Shown one piece after another: positions 33,957 through 44,709 of a stretch of DNA of 64,000 bases (the stretch's first letter is position 1; every line of letters starts with the position of its first letter). Source of the stretch: Azoarcus sp. DN11 (GTDB lineage Bacteria > Pseudomonadota > Gammaproteobacteria > Burkholderiales > Rhodocyclaceae). The notes beneath the pieces were generated by a model that did not search any database, was not told where the DNA came from, and was given only the letters and a program-made list of their open reading frames with translations. The position numbers and the translations under genes were made by a program. The stretch is taken from contig NZ_CP021731.1 in assembly GCF_003628555.1 (NCBI RefSeq), forward strand, positions 1,054,001 through 1,118,000. Reading direction: 5' to 3'.

Positions 33957-35442
33957 GATCGTTCTCCGCGTGCAGACGGTCGTAGCGGCCGGCGTCGGCA
34001 AGCGGTGCCTCGGTCACCGCGAGTGCCGTCTCGAGGGGGGCCGGTGGGGGTGCCTGGCGCAGGCGGGCGAGCACATTCTTGACGTGCTCGGCGCTGGGCG
34101 AGCCGGATTCGAGGATCACTTCGACCGCCACCAGCACGTTCTCCAGGCCATGCCGGGGGACGTGCGCCAGAATGTCGGCCATCAGGCGGTCGCCGCCCGG
34201 GCGTTTGACGAGCAGCGCCCGCAGTTGCTGCAGCGGCGCCGGCAAGCCCTCGAAGGGTGCTCCGTTGCGCAACGCGCCCGGCTTGCGTTCGAGCAGCGGC
34301 AGGTAGTGCTGCCAGTCGTAGATGACCTGGCCACGCTCGAAGCTACGCGCATGGGTGGCGACGAGACCGTCCTCGGCATGGATCTCGATCCGCTCGGGGT
34401 ACAGCCGCAGGCTCACCTTCTGGTTGGCGAAGGCGCACGGGACCGAGTAGCGATTGCGCTCGTTCGTCACGAGACTGGTACTGGACACCGGTACGATCGC
34501 CTCCACGTAGCCATCGAAGCTCGGCACCATCGGCATCAAGGCATCGCGCTCAAGCGTGAGGGCGTCGGCGATGGTGAGGTGCTCGGCGTCCGGGTACGCC
34601 AGTTCCGACCACAGCGCCTGGCAGCGCACCTCAAGCCAGGCGTTCAGTTCGGTGAAACTGCCGAAGCGCCGTTGTAGCGCCTCCTGCCACAGGCGCCGCC
34701 GGCTGTCCTGCACGTTCTTCTCGACGACCCCTTTCTCCCAGCCGCTGGCAACGTTGCAGAAGTCCGGATCGAACAGGTAGTGCGCCGCCATCGCCGCGAA
34801 GCGCGTATTGACGATGCGCCGCTTGCCCACGCCAACCTTGTCGACGGCGGTCTTCATGTTGTCGTAGATGCCACGCCGGGGAATGCCGCCGAACACCCGG
34901 AACGCACGCGTGTGCGCATCGAACAGCATCTCATGGCTCTGCGTCGGGTAGGCCGCGAGCATGAAGGCGCGGCTCGCACAGAGCTTCGTATGGGCGAGCA
35001 GCACCTTGCGATGGAAGCCGCCGATCACCAGCGATTCCTCGCTCCAGTCAAACTGGAAGGCCTCGCCGAATTCGAATTTGAGCGGGATGAAGCTCGATTT
35101 CGCAGGCTTCCCACCGGCCTCGCGCCAGCGTCGCACGTACTCGCTCACCCGCGAGTAGCTGCCCGTGAAGCCCAACTCCTTCAACTGCCGAAACAGCACC
35201 AGCGCCGTGCGCCGCTCCCGCTTCGCCCGTCGGGCGTCCGCCTCGAGCCACTGCACGAGCCGCGTCTCGAAGGGCGCCAGTACCGTCTCCCGCGCCGTTC
35301 GCCGGTACTTCGGTTCGGCTCCCTCGCCAGCCCTCAGCCATTGCCGCACGGTGTTGCGTGCCAGCCCCGTGCGCCGGCAGATCTCCTTGATCGACAGACC
35401 GTCGCGAAAGTGCAACCGCCGAATCTTGCCCAGCATGTTCAT
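33949..35442 (-). CDS. istA: IS21 transposase IstA
   Basis: 497 residues. The N-terminal helix-turn-helix is [22 protein letters not shown]. The DDE integrase core starts near residue 115 with FQFDWSEE and includes [11 protein letters not shown] with the second Asp and the Glu in [10 protein letters not shown]. The ATG at 35442 has GAGGAG nine bases upstream; an ATG three codons earlier touches that ribosome site. The frame is intact. Confidence 0.93.
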   Translation of the reverse strand: MNMLGKIRRLHFRDGLSIKEICRRTGLARNTVRQWLRAGEGAEPKYRRTARETVLAPFETRLVQWLEADARRAKRERRTALVLFRQLKELGFTGSYSRVSEYVRRWREAGGKPAKSSFIPLKFEFGEAFQFDWSEESLVIGGFHRKVLLAHTKLCASRAFMLAAYPTQSHEMLFDAHTRAFRVFGGIPRRGIYDNMKTAVDKVGVGKRRIVNTRFAAMAAHYLFDPDFCNVASGWEKGVVEKNVQDSRRRLWQEALQRRFGSFTELNAWLEVRCQALWSELAYPDAEHLTIADALTLERDALMPMVPSFDGYVEAIVPVSSTSLVTNERNRYSVPCAFANQKVSLRLYPERIEIHAEDGLVATHARSFERGQVIYDWQHYLPLLERKPGALRNGAPFEGLPAPLQQLRALLVKRPGGDRLMADILAHVPRHGLENVLVAVEVILESGSPSAEHVKNVLARLRQAPPPAPLETALAVTEAPLADAGRYDRLHAENDHA

Positions 35443-35691
35443 GGTGATCATCTCCTCGAACCCTGCTCAAACATCGAGCAGGCAGGTTAATCACCAGGGT
35501 CAATTTTCAGCGCGCACAACCCGCGAAAGGGGGTCAATTTTCAATGCGTAGCAACACAGCATCACAAGCACATGAAGAGCACCAACATGCTCGAACGGCT
35601 CAACGAATGAAATGGACTCCCCCTGCACCTGGGGCATCGGTGTGCCAGATTGGGATTGCGAAAGTCTCAATCACGGTGAGGAGGAGTCGAA

Positions 35692-36714
35692 ATGAACGTT
35701 ACCACTGTCGGTATCGACCTGGCGAAGAATGTATTCAGTGTGCATGGGGTCGGGAGGGATGGCAAGGTGCTGCTCAGGCGAAGTGTCGGACGGGCCGATC
35801 TGCTGCCGATGTTCGCGCAGATGCCGCCGTGCCTGATCGGTATGGAAGCGTGTTCGGGGGCGCATCATTTCGCACGCGAGCTGCGCCGGCTCGGCCACGA
35901 CGCGCGGATCATGGCCCCGCGCTTTGTCGCCCCGTACCGTAAGAGCGGGAAGAACGACGGCAACGACGCCGAGGCGATCTGCGAAGCGGTCGCGCGGCCA
36001 AACATGCGCTTCGTCGCGGTGAAATCGGTCGAGCAGCAGGCCATCTTGGCGCTGCATCGCGTGCGCAAGGAAGTGTCCGACCAGCGCACGGCGCTCATCA
36101 ACCAGCTGCGCGGAATGCTGTGCGAATTCGGCATGGTGTTGCCGCGCGGCCGCTACAGTTTCCGCCACAAACTGCCGCCAGTGCTTGAAGACACCGGCAA
36201 CGGCATCCCCGAGCTCGCGCGCCGCCTGTTCCGCGAGGTCAATGAACGCATTGGCGCGCTCGATGCGCAAATTCTCGCCTACGACCGCGAGATTGAAGCA
36301 TTGGCCCGCCACAGCGAAGCGGCGCAGCGCCTAATGGAAATGCCCGGCGTTGGATCGATCACCGCCACCGCGATCGTCGCGAGCGTCGCCGACATGAAGG
36401 TCTTCAAGAGCGGGCGCGAATTCGCCGCCTGGCTCGGTTTGGTCCCGCGTCAATATTCGACCGGCGGCAAGGTGCGCCTGGGGCGCATCACCAAACAGGG
36501 CGACGTCTATCTACGAACGCTGCTGATCCACGGCACCCGCGCGGTGCTCGCAGCACTGGGTACCAAAAATGACCGGCTGAGCCTTTGGATCCGCTTGCTG
36601 ATCGAACGGCGCGGCTACCGCAAGGCCACTGTTGCGCTGGCCGCCAAACATGCACGCATGATCTGGGCGATCCCCGCCAAGGGCGACGCGTATCGGCGCC
36701 CGGCCGCTGTGTAG
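35692..36714 (+). CDS. IS110/IS1111-family transposase (DEDD)
   Basis: 340 residues. The N-terminal RuvC-like DEDD domain has D9 in GIDLAKN, Glu in IGMEACSGAH, and the Asp pair in KNDGNDAEAICEA. The C-terminal transposase_20 domain has the serine-containing stretch PGVGSITATAIVASV...AAWLGLVPRQYSTGGKVRLG in separate segments. GGTGAGGAGGAG gives a strong ribosome site. IS110-family transposases work with a structured non-coding bridge RNA from the element's own ends. The frame is intact. Confidence 0.95.
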   Translation: MNVTTVGIDLAKNVFSVHGVGRDGKVLLRRSVGRADLLPMFAQMPPCLIGMEACSGAHHFARELRRLGHDARIMAPRFVAPYRKSGKNDGNDAEAICEAVARPNMRFVAVKSVEQQAILALHRVRKEVSDQRTALINQLRGMLCEFGMVLPRGRYSFRHKLPPVLEDTGNGIPELARRLFREVNERIGALDAQILAYDREIEALARHSEAAQRLMEMPGVGSITATAIVASVADMKVFKSGREFAAWLGLVPRQYSTGGKVRLGRITKQGDVYLRTLLIHGTRAVLAALGTKNDRLSLWIRLLIERRGYRKATVALAAKHARMIWAIPAKGDAYRRPAAV

Positions 36715-37011
36715 TCTGCAAGGAAGAAAGAAGCGTCTCACTCCCTCACGCTGCGAGGACATTTCGTTGATGCGATGACGGTTCAAACCGACGCGGGCGA
36801 CCCTGGTTAACTCCAAGGCGGCAAAGCCAGACCGGCTAACGAATGAGGGCCCCGCGCGGCGCATTGTCATCAGGGCCAGAGCGCATGTCGCTCACCAACA
36901 GGCCGCATGTAGAGCTGCAGTTTGTCCTTCACCGGATCGACGAAACCCCATGAGCGCGAGATCGGAGGAGTCGGTATTGAATGACGGCCTAGAAAAAGCC
37001 CCTTGAAAATC
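36715..37011 (+). ncRNA. IS1111 right-end non-coding region, candidate bridge/seek RNA
   Basis: 297 bases without a gene between the transposase stop and the right inverted repeat. In IS1111-type elements the target-guiding RNA is encoded downstream of the transposase. Short inverted segments are present, but I did not derive a full fold or the guide loops. This is placed by analogy. Confidence 0.45.
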
Positions 37012-37220
37012 GGGGGAGTCCATGTAGAGGAGATCAAGCGGCGCACCCACGTCGTGCGCATCTTCCCCAATACCGATTCGTGCCTGCGCCTGATCCGCGC
37101 GCTGTGCGTCGAAACGCACGAGAGCTGGCTCGAGGACAACCGCTATCTGAACATGACTCTGCTCGCCCAGCAGAAGAAGGAGGCCCTGCGGCTGGCCGCG
37201 TGAGGCCGCACCCGCTTTTA

Positions 37221-37250
37221 GCGCCGCTTCGGGCTACGCCCTCCGCGGCG
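37221..37250. repeat. Two-tier hairpin behind the IS256 remnant
   Basis: GCGCCGC-TTC-GGGC-TAC-GCCC-TCC-GCGGCGC: an outer stem, a 3/3 internal bubble and a GGGC/GCCC inner stem. The inner part equals, on the other strand, that of the hairpin at 33079-33133. Confidence 0.65.
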
Positions 37251-37546
37251 CCGAAAGCGAAATGACATCAACCAAGCCGTGCTCAACCCAAATTGCACAA
37301 CTTGACGCACACAACTTCATGCGGACGCCCAAGGTCCATGCCTCGGAACTACGGGCGCCTGTTGAAATGTGAAATTTGCTCCCAAGTCTTGTGCATCAAA
37401 GGCTTGTTGAACCAAGCTGGTTTTGCGGTAGGATGGCAAACGGCCAAAGTTTTCGCATCGGCACGTAAGGGCAGACATAATCTGTTTTACGTACGTTCAT
37501 GCTGCTGTGGGTGGCGGGCGAGTCTCCCACCACCAAGGGATTTTCA

Positions 37547-37585
37547 AGCACTTAGCCCAGCCATCGCGCTGGGCTAAGTGCTTTT
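37547..37585 (+). terminator. Strong hairpin with short T-run
   Basis: AGCACTTAGCCCAGC pairs perfectly over 15 bp with GCTGGGCTAAGTGCT around CATCGC, followed by TTTT. No intact gene lies directly upstream, so it is probably left from a lost gene or insertion element. Confidence 0.7.
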
Positions 37586-37702
37586 GGCGTCTGGCATTTA
37601 TCGACGCGTCGGGCATGTCGCCATTTCATGCGGATGACGTGATTTCCGTGGTGCGTGCGACGATCCGGGGTGGTCTGATCCGGCTGATCGAACCGCGGCG
37701 CA

Positions 37703-37733
37703 GTCGAGGGAGCGTTTTCCGTGCTCCCTCGAC
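37703..37733 (-). terminator. Hairpin downstream of cysNC
   Basis: GTCGAGGGAGC and GCTCCCTCGAC, an 11-bp perfect stem with a 9-base loop, 9 bases past the cysNC stop. No T-run is present. Confidence 0.5.
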
Positions 37734-37741
37734 CGGCCGCC

Positions 37742-39655
37742 TCACCGCGAATCGGTGAGCCGCTGAACCAGATGAGATACCGTGTCCTGCAGGGACGCTT
37801 GCCTGGTATCGACGATCAGGTTCGGATGTTCCGGCGGCTCGTACGGGCTGTTGATGCCGGTCATGTTCGGTAGCTGCCCGCTGCGCGCCTTCTTGTAGAG
37901 CCCTTTCGGATCGCGCTGTTCGCACAGTTCCAGCGGCGTATCGACAAAGACCTCGACGAAGTGGTCCTGGCCGATGAGCTCGCGTGCCATCTCGCGTTCG
38001 GCGCGGAAGGGGCTGATGAAGGCGGTCATCACGATCAGGCCTGCGTCCATCATCAGCCTGGCGACCTCCGCGACGCGACGGATGTTTTCCACGCGGTCGG
38101 CATCGGTGAAGCCGAGGTCCTTGTTGAGCCCCTGGCGGACATTGTCGCCATCCAGAATGTAGGTGCGCTTGCCCTGGGCGTGGAGCTCCTTTTCCAGCGC
38201 ATTGGCGATGGTGGATTTGCCCGAGCCGGACAGGCCCGTGAACCAGATGACCTTGCCCTGGTGGCCGTTGAGCCGTTCCCGGTCCGCGCGGCTGATGCTC
38301 AATGCCTGGCGGTGCACGTTCTGCGCGCGGCGCAGGTTGTGGCGGATCATGCCGGTCGCCACCGTCGCGTGGGTGAACTTGTCCACGAGGATGAAGCCGC
38401 CGAGCGTGTGCGACTGCTCGTAGGTGTCGAACACCAGCGGCTTGCTCAGCGCGAGGTTGACCACGGCAATGTCGTTCAGCCCCAGCTTCCGGCACGACTC
38501 GTGCGCCTGGGTGTTGACGTCCACGCGATACTTCAGCGCCGTGATGCTGGCGGTCGCCCATTGGTTGGCGAGCTTCAGCTCGTAGGCGCGGCCGACGAGG
38601 CCGGCGTCGTCCTGCATCCAGACCAGGGTTGCCTCGAACTGGTCGGTCATCTCGAGCGGCTGATCGGCGCGCGCCAGCACGTCCCCCCTGGAGCTATCGA
38701 CTTCGCGATCCAGCACGAGGGTCACGGCGTCGCCGGCGTTGGCGGCAGCGAGGTCGCCGTCCGCGGTCACGATGCGTGCCACGCGGGCGACTTGGCCGGA
38801 TGCCGTGACCCGCACTTCGTCGCCCACTGCGAGTTCGCCCGAGGCCAGGGTGCCGCTGAAGCCGCGGAAGTCGGCATGCGGCCGGTTGACCCACTGAACG
38901 GGGAAGGCGACCTTGGCATGTGCGGGCGGTTTGATCTCGATCGTCTCGAGGCGCGCCAGGAGGGTCGGGCCCTGGTACCAGGGCGTCAGCGCCGACCGCG
39001 CAGTGATGTTGTCACCCTTGAGTGCCGAGACCGGGATGGCTGTGACGCTGTCGAACCCCAGCGCCGCGGCCATGTCCTTGAACGAGGCCTGGATCGCGTC
39101 GAAAACCTGCCGATCGTATGCCGCCAGATCCATCTTGTTGATGGCGAGGATCACGTGCCGGATGCCGACCAGCGAGACGAGATAGGCGTGCCGGCGAGTC
39201 TGGGTCAGCACGCCGTGTCGGGCGTCGACGAGGAGCACCGCGACGTCGGCGGTGGAGGCGCCGGTGACCATGTTGCGCGTGTATTGCTCGTGGCCCGGGG
39301 TGTCGGCGACGATGAACTTGCGCCGTGGCGTGGAAAAGAAGCGGTAGGCGACGTCGATCGTGATGCCTTGCTCGCGTTCGGCGGCCAGGCCGTCGACCAG
39401 CAGGGCCAGGTCGATCTGGTCACCCTGGGTGCCGTGGCGCTTCGAATCCGCCGCAAGTGCCGCCAGCTGGTCATCGAAGATCTGTTGCGATTCCCACAGC
39501 ACGCGGCCGATCAGGGTGCTCTTGCCGTCATCCACGCTGCCGCAGGTGATGAAGCGCAACGTGTCCTGATGGGCTTGCCGGGCCAGCCACTCGGCAACGC
39601 TCAGCGCTTCCTGCCTGGCTTGGGCGGTCTCGCCCGATTTCTTGATGCGTGCCAT
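37742..39655 (-). CDS. cysNC: Bifunctional CysN/CysC: ATP sulfurylase GTPase + APS kinase
   Basis: 637 residues. The N-terminal EF-Tu-like GTPase has GSVDDGKST (residues 39-47), [12 protein letters not shown] (about 115) and NKMD (about 172), followed by two beta-barrel domains. The C-terminal APS kinase starts near residue 455 with the P-loop GLSGSGKST and contains [15 protein letters not shown]. CysN powers the CysD adenylyltransferase by GTP hydrolysis; the CysC part phosphorylates APS to PAPS. The gene overlaps the cysD stop by one base. This fused form is common in proteobacteria. Confidence 0.96.
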   Translation of the reverse strand: MARIKKSGETAQARQEALSVAEWLARQAHQDTLRFITCGSVDDGKSTLIGRVLWESQQIFDDQLAALAADSKRHGTQGDQIDLALLVDGLAAEREQGITIDVAYRFFSTPRRKFIVADTPGHEQYTRNMVTGASTADVAVLLVDARHGVLTQTRRHAYLVSLVGIRHVILAINKMDLAAYDRQVFDAIQASFKDMAAALGFDSVTAIPVSALKGDNITARSALTPWYQGPTLLARLETIEIKPPAHAKVAFPVQWVNRPHADFRGFSGTLASGELAVGDEVRVTASGQVARVARIVTADGDLAAANAGDAVTLVLDREVDSSRGDVLARADQPLEMTDQFEATLVWMQDDAGLVGRAYELKLANQWATASITALKYRVDVNTQAHESCRKLGLNDIAVVNLALSKPLVFDTYEQSHTLGGFILVDKFTHATVATGMIRHNLRRAQNVHRQALSISRADRERLNGHQGKVIWFTGLSGSGKSTIANALEKELHAQGKRTYILDGDNVRQGLNKDLGFTDADRVENIRRVAEVARLMMDAGLIVMTAFISPFRAEREMARELIGQDHFVEVFVDTPLELCEQRDPKGLYKKARSGQLPNMTGINSPYEPPEHPNLIVDTRQASLQDTVSHLVQRLTDSR

Positions 39656-41106
39656 CAGAAATAGCCCTCCTGCTTCTTCTTTTCCATGGAGCCGGCGCTG
39701 TCGGTGTCGATCCTGCGGCCCTCGCGTTCCGACTGGCGGGCGTGGATGACTTCCAGCAGGACATCTTCCAGCGTTTCGGCTTCGGACTCGACCGCCCCGG
39801 TCAGCGGGTAGCAGCCGAGGGTGCGGAAGCGCACCTTGCGGATCTGGATCTCTTCGCCGGGCAGCAGCCTGCAGCGCTCGTCATCGACCATCATGATCAT
39901 CCCGGGCCGCAGCACCACGGGCCGTGGCCGGGCGAAGTACAGCGGCACGACCGGGATGTTCTCCTGGTAGATGTACTGCCAGATGTCGAGTTCGGTCCAG
40001 TTCGACAGGGGAAACACGCGGATGCTTTCGCCCGGGTTCTTGCGCGTGTTGTAGAGATTCCAGAGCTCGGGGCGCTGATTCTTCGGTTCCCAGCGGTGGG
40101 TGGCGGTGCGAAACGAGAATACCCGCTCCTTGGCGCGCGATTTCTCCTCGTCGCGGCGGGCTCCGCCGAAGACCACGTCGAACTGGTAGTGGTCCAGCGC
40201 CTGCTTCAGCCCCTCGGTCTTCGTGATGTCGGTGTGCAGGGCGGAGCCGTGGTCGAAGGGGTTGATGTTCTTCTCGATGGCTTCCGGGTTGGTGTGCACC
40301 AGCAGGTCCATGCCGCACTCGCGTGCCATGAAGTCGCGGAACAGGTACATCTCCTGGAATTTCCAGCGCGTGTCCACGTGCAGCAGCGGAAACGGCGGGG
40401 GCGCCGGGTAGAAGGCCTTGCGCGCCAGATGCAGCATGACGCCGCTGTCCTTGCCGATGGAGTACAGCATCACCGGGTTCCGGGCTTCGGCCACGGCTTC
40501 GCGGATGATGTGGATGCTCTCGGCCTCGAGGCGCTTCAGGTGGTGCGAAACGCCGGTGCGGCCCCTGGCCGCATCCTGCCTTGGTTGCGCCTCGAGTACG
40601 GGGCGGTACGCCTGTGGACAGGTGCCGATCCGCGCGAGGTCGGGCATATCCCGCAGCTGGCCGACCAGGGCGCCATGTGGAAATGCAGCGATGGGTTTTC
40701 CGATGTGTCGCTGCAGTTCGCCGAGTGCCCGCCGGACGTGAGCGGCATCCGCGGCCGCCAGCGGCACCCAGAAGCGCGCGCCGCGGGCGTCGTTGGCGTG
40801 CAGGCAGGGCTTGCCGTTCGGTAGCGGGTGCAACTGGACGAACAGCACGCGGTCGCGCCGCTTGCGCGCCTGTTCAATCGCCCAGTCGAGCACCAGGCGA
40901 TTGGGGGGGCGGTCGAGCTCGTCCAGCAGCTGATTTTCCGTGAGCTCTTGAGGAAGCACCCCGAGTGACTGCAAGCGACGTTCCGCGGTGCGCTTGGTGT
41001 CCGCCTGGCCGGTGTGCTTGAGATGCTCGTAGGCCAGTTCGGTGTCCCAGACCTGTTCCGCATCGAGCCCGAACAGGGGGTGATCAGTGCTTGTCGCGGT
41101 TTGCAT
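39655..41106 (-). CDS. cysD: Sulfate adenylyltransferase CysD with unusual N-terminal extension
   Basis: 483 residues. The C-terminal ~298 residues (from [13 protein letters not shown], near residue 186) are a normal CysD with the PP-loop [31 protein letters not shown] and the tail ending [12 protein letters not shown]. The first ~185 residues (start [20 protein letters not shown]) match no domain I recognise and have no stop or convincing internal start before the CysD part. CysD proteins are usually about 300 residues. The extension could be a fused domain tied to sulfate activation or an accidental in-frame fusion. An AT-rich promoter region lies upstream, shared with the divergent TauE-like gene. 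Confidence 0.9.
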   Translation of the reverse strand: MQTATSTDHPLFGLDAEQVWDTELAYEHLKHTGQADTKRTAERRLQSLGVLPQELTENQLLDELDRPPNRLVLDWAIEQARKRRDRVLFVQLHPLPNGKPCLHANDARGARFWVPLAAADAAHVRRALGELQRHIGKPIAAFPHGALVGQLRDMPDLARIGTCPQAYRPVLEAQPRQDAARGRTGVSHHLKRLEAESIHIIREAVAEARNPVMLYSIGKDSGVMLHLARKAFYPAPPPFPLLHVDTRWKFQEMYLFRDFMARECGMDLLVHTNPEAIEKNINPFDHGSALHTDITKTEGLKQALDHYQFDVVFGGARRDEEKSRAKERVFSFRTATHRWEPKNQRPELWNLYNTRKNPGESIRVFPLSNWTELDIWQYIYQENIPVVPLYFARPRPVVLRPGMIMMVDDERCRLLPGEEIQIRKVRFRTLGCYPLTGAVESEAETLEDVLLEVIHARQSEREGRRIDTDSAGSMEKKKQEGYF

Positions 41107-41289
41107 TATTTGAGAATTTTATTTCAATGAAGCTAATGCTACCATGCAAAAAGTGTTTTAATTGCGAGTAATTCACAAAATGCGACATATTGATTTGGCG
41201 CCCTTGGCCGCTGCGTCGATGCTGGTCCCTCGCGCGGATGTCGTCCGCCCCGGTTTCATTGCGACGCGTCACGGCGTGTCGATCGCCGC

Positions 41290-42069
41290 ATGATCGCCGG
41301 CGAATACACGCTGGCCGGCGCGCTGACCGGTTTCGTCATCGGCCTGACCGGCGTGGGCGGCGGCGCCTTGATGACCCCGATCCTGTTGCTGATCTTCGGG
41401 GTGTCGCCGACCACCGCCATTGCGACCGACCTGTGGTTCGCGGCCGTCACGAAGATCGTCGGCGCACGCGTTCATCACGCCAACGGCCAGGTCGACTGGC
41501 AGGTCGTCAGGCGTCTTTGGCTGGGCAGTCTGCCGATGGCCCTGTTGATCGTCGTGCTGGTGAGCCTCGGGGCGCAGGTGACGAGGGTGGGCTTCCTCTC
41601 CAGGGCGATCGGCGTGGTGATCCTGGTCACGGCGGTCGGGTTGCTGGCCGCCCCGAAACTGCTTGCGTCGGCCAGAGGCCGGCGAATCGGTCAGCCGGAG
41701 CGTTTCAAGGCCGTGCAGCCCGCGCTGACCGTGACCTCCGGCGCGATCCTGGGGCTGTGCGTGGCTCTGACATCCGTAGGGGCCGGCGCCTTGGGCAGCG
41801 TGATGCTGCTCTACCTCTATCCGCTGCGCATGACACCCCACCGCCTGGTCGCGACCGACATCGTGCATGCCATTCCGCTGGCAGTCGTCGCGGGTACCGG
41901 TTACCTGTTTGCGGGCATGGTGGACTGGTGGATGCTGGCAAGCCTGCTGATCGGGTCGATACCCGCGGTCGTCGTGGGCAGCACGCTCGCCGGCAAGGTG
42001 GCGGGGCGCGGCATTCAGGTCGCCCTGGCGACGGTGCTGATGGCCGCCGGGGTGAAGGTCCTGGTGTGA
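41290..42069 (+). CDS. TauE/SafE-family sulfite/sulfonate exporter-like permease
   Basis: 259 residues with about eight membrane helices and the family's repeated glycine-rich segments (FVIGLTGVGGGALMTPILL and SVGAGALGSVMLL). The N-terminal half carries PTTAIATDL and the second half HRLVATDIVHAIPLA, an internal duplication typical of TauE/SafE. It diverges from cysD across 183 bases, so export of sulfite or uptake of a sulfur anion is likely. Confidence 0.88.
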   Translation: MIAGEYTLAGALTGFVIGLTGVGGGALMTPILLLIFGVSPTTAIATDLWFAAVTKIVGARVHHANGQVDWQVVRRLWLGSLPMALLIVVLVSLGAQVTRVGFLSRAIGVVILVTAVGLLAAPKLLASARGRRIGQPERFKAVQPALTVTSGAILGLCVALTSVGAGALGSVMLLYLYPLRMTPHRLVATDIVHAIPLAVVAGTGYLFAGMVDWWMLASLLIGSIPAVVVGSTLAGKVAGRGIQVALATVLMAAGVKVLV

Positions 42070-42229
42070 CGCATGGGAAAAAGTGAGGCAGTCAGCGGGC
42101 CGCCGGATGCCGGCGCGTATCCGTTTGCGTTGCGATATCGGCAACAGAATTGACTGATTCCGCGCAATATAGGGTCGATTCCTGCGGTGCTATAATCCGC
42201 GAGATCAAGCCTCCCATTTGCGATCGCGC

Positions 42230-43483
42230 ATGCAACTTTATGCTCTTGGTCTGAATCATCACACCGCACCGCTCAATATCCGGGAGCGTGTGGCGTTTCA
42301 GCCCGAACGGCTGGATGATGCCCTGCACGATCTGACGAATGCGCGCACGGTGCGCGAGGCCGCCATCCTGTCGACCTGCAACCGCACCGAGCTGTATTTC
42401 GCCACCGAGCAGCCGCAACACGCCGCCGACTGGTTGGCGCGCTTCCATCAGGTTTCCTTGAAGGATGTGTCGCCCTACCTCTACACCTATCCGCAGCGCG
42501 ACGCCATCCGACACGTGTTCCGCGTCGCCAGCGGCCTCGACTCGATGGTGATCGGCGAGCCGCAGATCCTCGGTCAGGTCAAGGACGCGGCGCGGCGGGC
42601 GGAAGAGGCGGGGACCATGGGGACCCTGCTGCACAAGCTGTTCCAGAACACCTTCGCGGTGGCCAAGGAGGTGCGTTCGACGACGGCGATCGGCGCCAAC
42701 ATCGTGTCGATGGCCGCCGCCGCCGTGCATCTGTCGGAACGCATCTTCGAGCGCATTTCGGACCAGCGCGTGCTGTTCATCGGCGCCGGCGAGATGATCG
42801 AGCTGTGCGCGGCGCATTTCGCGGGCGCCACGCCGAAGGAGATGGTCGTCGCGAACCGCACCGAGGCCCGCGCCCAGGTCGTGGCGAGCCGCTTCGGCGC
42901 CAGCGTGATGCGCCTCGACGGGATCGGCGACGTGTTGCCGCAATTCGACATCGTGGTGTCCTGTACGGCCGCGCCGCTGCCCATCGTCGGCCTCGGCATG
43001 GTCGAGCGCGCGATCAAGGCCCGCCGGCACAAGCCGATGGTGATGGTGGACCTCGCCGTGCCGCGGGACATCGAGCCCGAGGTCGCCGAACTCGACGATG
43101 TCTTCCTGTACACCGTCGATGACCTCGCGCAGGTCGTCGACGCTGGGCTCGAGTCGCGCCAGCAGGCCGTGCTCGAGGCCGAGGAGATCATCAATACGCG
43201 CGTGGATGGTTTCCTGCACTGGATGCAGGCGCGCGATGCCGTGCCGACGATCAAGGCGCTGCGCCAGCACGCGGAGATGTTGCGGACCGTGGAAGTCGAG
43301 CGCGCCAGCAGGCTGCTCGCGAAAGGCGAGGATCCGCAGAAGGTGCTCGACGCGCTGAGCCATGGCCTGATCAACAAGCTGATGCACGGGCCGACCCGAT
43401 TCCTGAACCAGTCCGACGGCGAGCAGCAGGTCGACGTGGCGCGGCTGGTGCAGCAACTCTTCAATCTCAACGCGCACGACTAG
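42230..43483 (+). CDS. hemA: Glutamyl-tRNA reductase
   Basis: 417 residues, beginning [20 protein letters not shown]. The catalytic cysteine is C50 in STCNRTE. The NADPH domain has [12 protein letters not shown] and the C-terminal dimerisation helix follows. It makes glutamate-1-semialdehyde, the first step of C5 tetrapyrrole synthesis. The start at 42230 gives the family length; an in-frame TTG four codons earlier is less likely. A TATAAT box lies about 35 bases upstream. Confidence 0.97.
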   Translation: MQLYALGLNHHTAPLNIRERVAFQPERLDDALHDLTNARTVREAAILSTCNRTELYFATEQPQHAADWLARFHQVSLKDVSPYLYTYPQRDAIRHVFRVASGLDSMVIGEPQILGQVKDAARRAEEAGTMGTLLHKLFQNTFAVAKEVRSTTAIGANIVSMAAAAVHLSERIFERISDQRVLFIGAGEMIELCAAHFAGATPKEMVVANRTEARAQVVASRFGASVMRLDGIGDVLPQFDIVVSCTAAPLPIVGLGMVERAIKARRHKPMVMVDLAVPRDIEPEVAELDDVFLYTVDDLAQVVDAGLESRQQAVLEAEEIINTRVDGFLHWMQARDAVPTIKALRQHAEMLRTVEVERASRLLAKGEDPQKVLDALSHGLINKLMHGPTRFLNQSDGEQQVDVARLVQQLFNLNAHD

Positions 43484-43542
43484 GCGCGTCGGCGCCGGCT
43501 GTCGGCGCGACGCCCGTCCTTGCGTTCTCCGGTCATTTCCCG

Positions 43543-44622
43543 ATGAAGCAGAGCATCCGCGAAAAGCTCGATTTCCTGAGCAGTCGACTCGTCGAACTGG
43601 ATCGCGAGCTCGCGTCCGAGGATGCGGCGCGCGACATGGATGCCTTCCGCGCGCTGGGGCGCGAGCGTGCCGAGATCGAGCCCGTGGTGGCCCTGTACGA
43701 GGCGTGGCGCCAGACGGAGAGCGATGCCGCCAGCGCGCGCGAGATGCTCGTCGATGCGGAGATGCGCGAACTGGCCGAGCTGGAGCTCGCGGCGTGCGCG
43801 GAACGCAGCGGCGCGCTGGAGGACGAACTGCAGTGTGCGCTGCTGCCGCGCGACCCCGACGACGAGCGCAACCTGTTCCTCGAAGTGCGCGCCGGCACCG
43901 GCGGCGACGAGGCGGCGCTGTTCGCGGGTGACCTGCTGCGCATGTACACGCGCTACGCCGAGCGGCAGCGCTGGAAGGTCGAGATCGTGTCGGCCAGCGA
44001 ATCCGATCTCGGCGGCTACAAGGAAGTGATCGCGCGCGTCGTCGGCAGCGGCGCATACTCCCGGCTCAAGTTCGAATCCGGCGGGCACCGCGTGCAGCGG
44101 GTGCCGGCGACCGAGACGCAGGGGCGCATCCATACGTCGGCCTGCACGGTCGCCGTGATGCCTGAGGCGGACGAGCTGGAGGCGGTGAACATCAATCCGG
44201 CCGACCTGCGCATCGACACCTTCCGCGCGAGCGGGGCGGGCGGCCAGCACATCAACAAAACCGACTCGGCCGTGCGCATCACGCACCTGCCCACCGGCAT
44301 CGTCGTGGAGTGCCAGGACGACCGCTCGCAGCACCGCAACAAGGCGCAGGCGATGTCGGTACTGGTCGCGCGCATCCACGACGTGCAGCTGCGCGAGCAG
44401 CAGGCGCGTGAGGCCGCCACGCGCAAGAGCCTCGTCGGCAGCGGCGACCGCTCGGAGCGCATCCGCACCTACAATTTCCCGCAGGGGCGCATCACCGACC
44501 ATCGCATCAATCTCACCCTGTACAAGCTGGACGCGGTGATGGACGGGGAGCTCGACGACCTGATCGCCGCGCTCACGGCCGAACACCAGGCCGAGCAGCT
44601 GGCGGCGCTCGCGGGTGAATGA
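43543..44622 (+). CDS. prfA: Peptide chain release factor 1
   Basis: 359 residues. The codon-recognition PxT motif is in [15 protein letters not shown] and the peptidyl-hydrolase GGQ in [15 protein letters not shown]. It ends translation at UAA and UAG. It follows hemA by 59 bases and precedes prmC, which methylates the GGQ glutamine; hemA-prfA-prmC is a common bacterial operon. Confidence 0.98.
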   Translation: MKQSIREKLDFLSSRLVELDRELASEDAARDMDAFRALGRERAEIEPVVALYEAWRQTESDAASAREMLVDAEMRELAELELAACAERSGALEDELQCALLPRDPDDERNLFLEVRAGTGGDEAALFAGDLLRMYTRYAERQRWKVEIVSASESDLGGYKEVIARVVGSGAYSRLKFESGGHRVQRVPATETQGRIHTSACTVAVMPEADELEAVNINPADLRIDTFRASGAGGQHINKTDSAVRITHLPTGIVVECQDDRSQHRNKAQAMSVLVARIHDVQLREQQAREAATRKSLVGSGDRSERIRTYNFPQGRITDHRINLTLYKLDAVMDGELDDLIAALTAEHQAEQLAALAGE

Positions 44623-44709
44623 CGTGAGCGCGCCTGCGCGAAGCCTATGCTCGTCCGGGCCGCGTTGCGCAGGGATGGCCCGGCTGCGGACATCGGGCCG
44701 GGTGTGGCG

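Larger units (their letters stand above)
32988..35543 (-). mobile_element. IS21-family insertion sequence
   Basis: 2.56 kb with istA and istB on the minus strand. The ends carry related repeats: TGAATTTTGACCCC and CGAATTCTGACCCC on the left (32988 and 33013), GGGTCAATTTTCA twice on the right (35498-35510 and 35531-35543). The termini read TG...CA as in the family. No clear target duplication is seen, which fits a rearrangement after insertion. Confidence 0.8.
35605..37026 (+). mobile_element. IS110-family element, IS1111 subgroup
   Basis: 1422 bp. Subterminal 12-bp inverted repeats ATGGACTCCCCC (35612-35623) and GGGGGAGTCCAT (37012-37023) are flanked by 7 bases on the left and 3 on the right, the arrangement described for IS1111. 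Deleting 35605-37026 restores CTC AAC GAG GAG ATC AAG of the IS256 frame. There is no target duplication, as expected. Confidence 0.88.
35544..37203 (+). pseudogene. IS256-family transposase remnant, split by IS1111 element
   Basis: The left piece (35544-35604) encodes HMKSTNMLERLN and the right piece (37027-37203) continues EEIKRRTHVVRIFPN to a stop at 37203. Joined, they read as the conserved C-terminus of an IS256 transposase (STNxLERLNxEIKRRTxVVxIFPN). The N-terminal two-thirds is missing; it was lost at or before insertion of the IS21 element, whose right end is at 35543. Non-functional. Confidence 0.85.
37204..37741. other. Gene-free stretch between IS remnant and cysNC
   Basis: 538 bases. 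It holds three hairpins (37221-37250, 37547-37585, 37703-37733), which are listed separately. Possible frames at 37293-37577 and 37626-37750 have no ribosome site or family resemblance. It is probably decayed mobile-element sequence. Confidence 0.5.

Noticed and set aside
37293..37577. Possible 94-residue protein
   Set aside because: No ribosome site, no family resemblance, and its end runs into the 37547-37585 hairpin.
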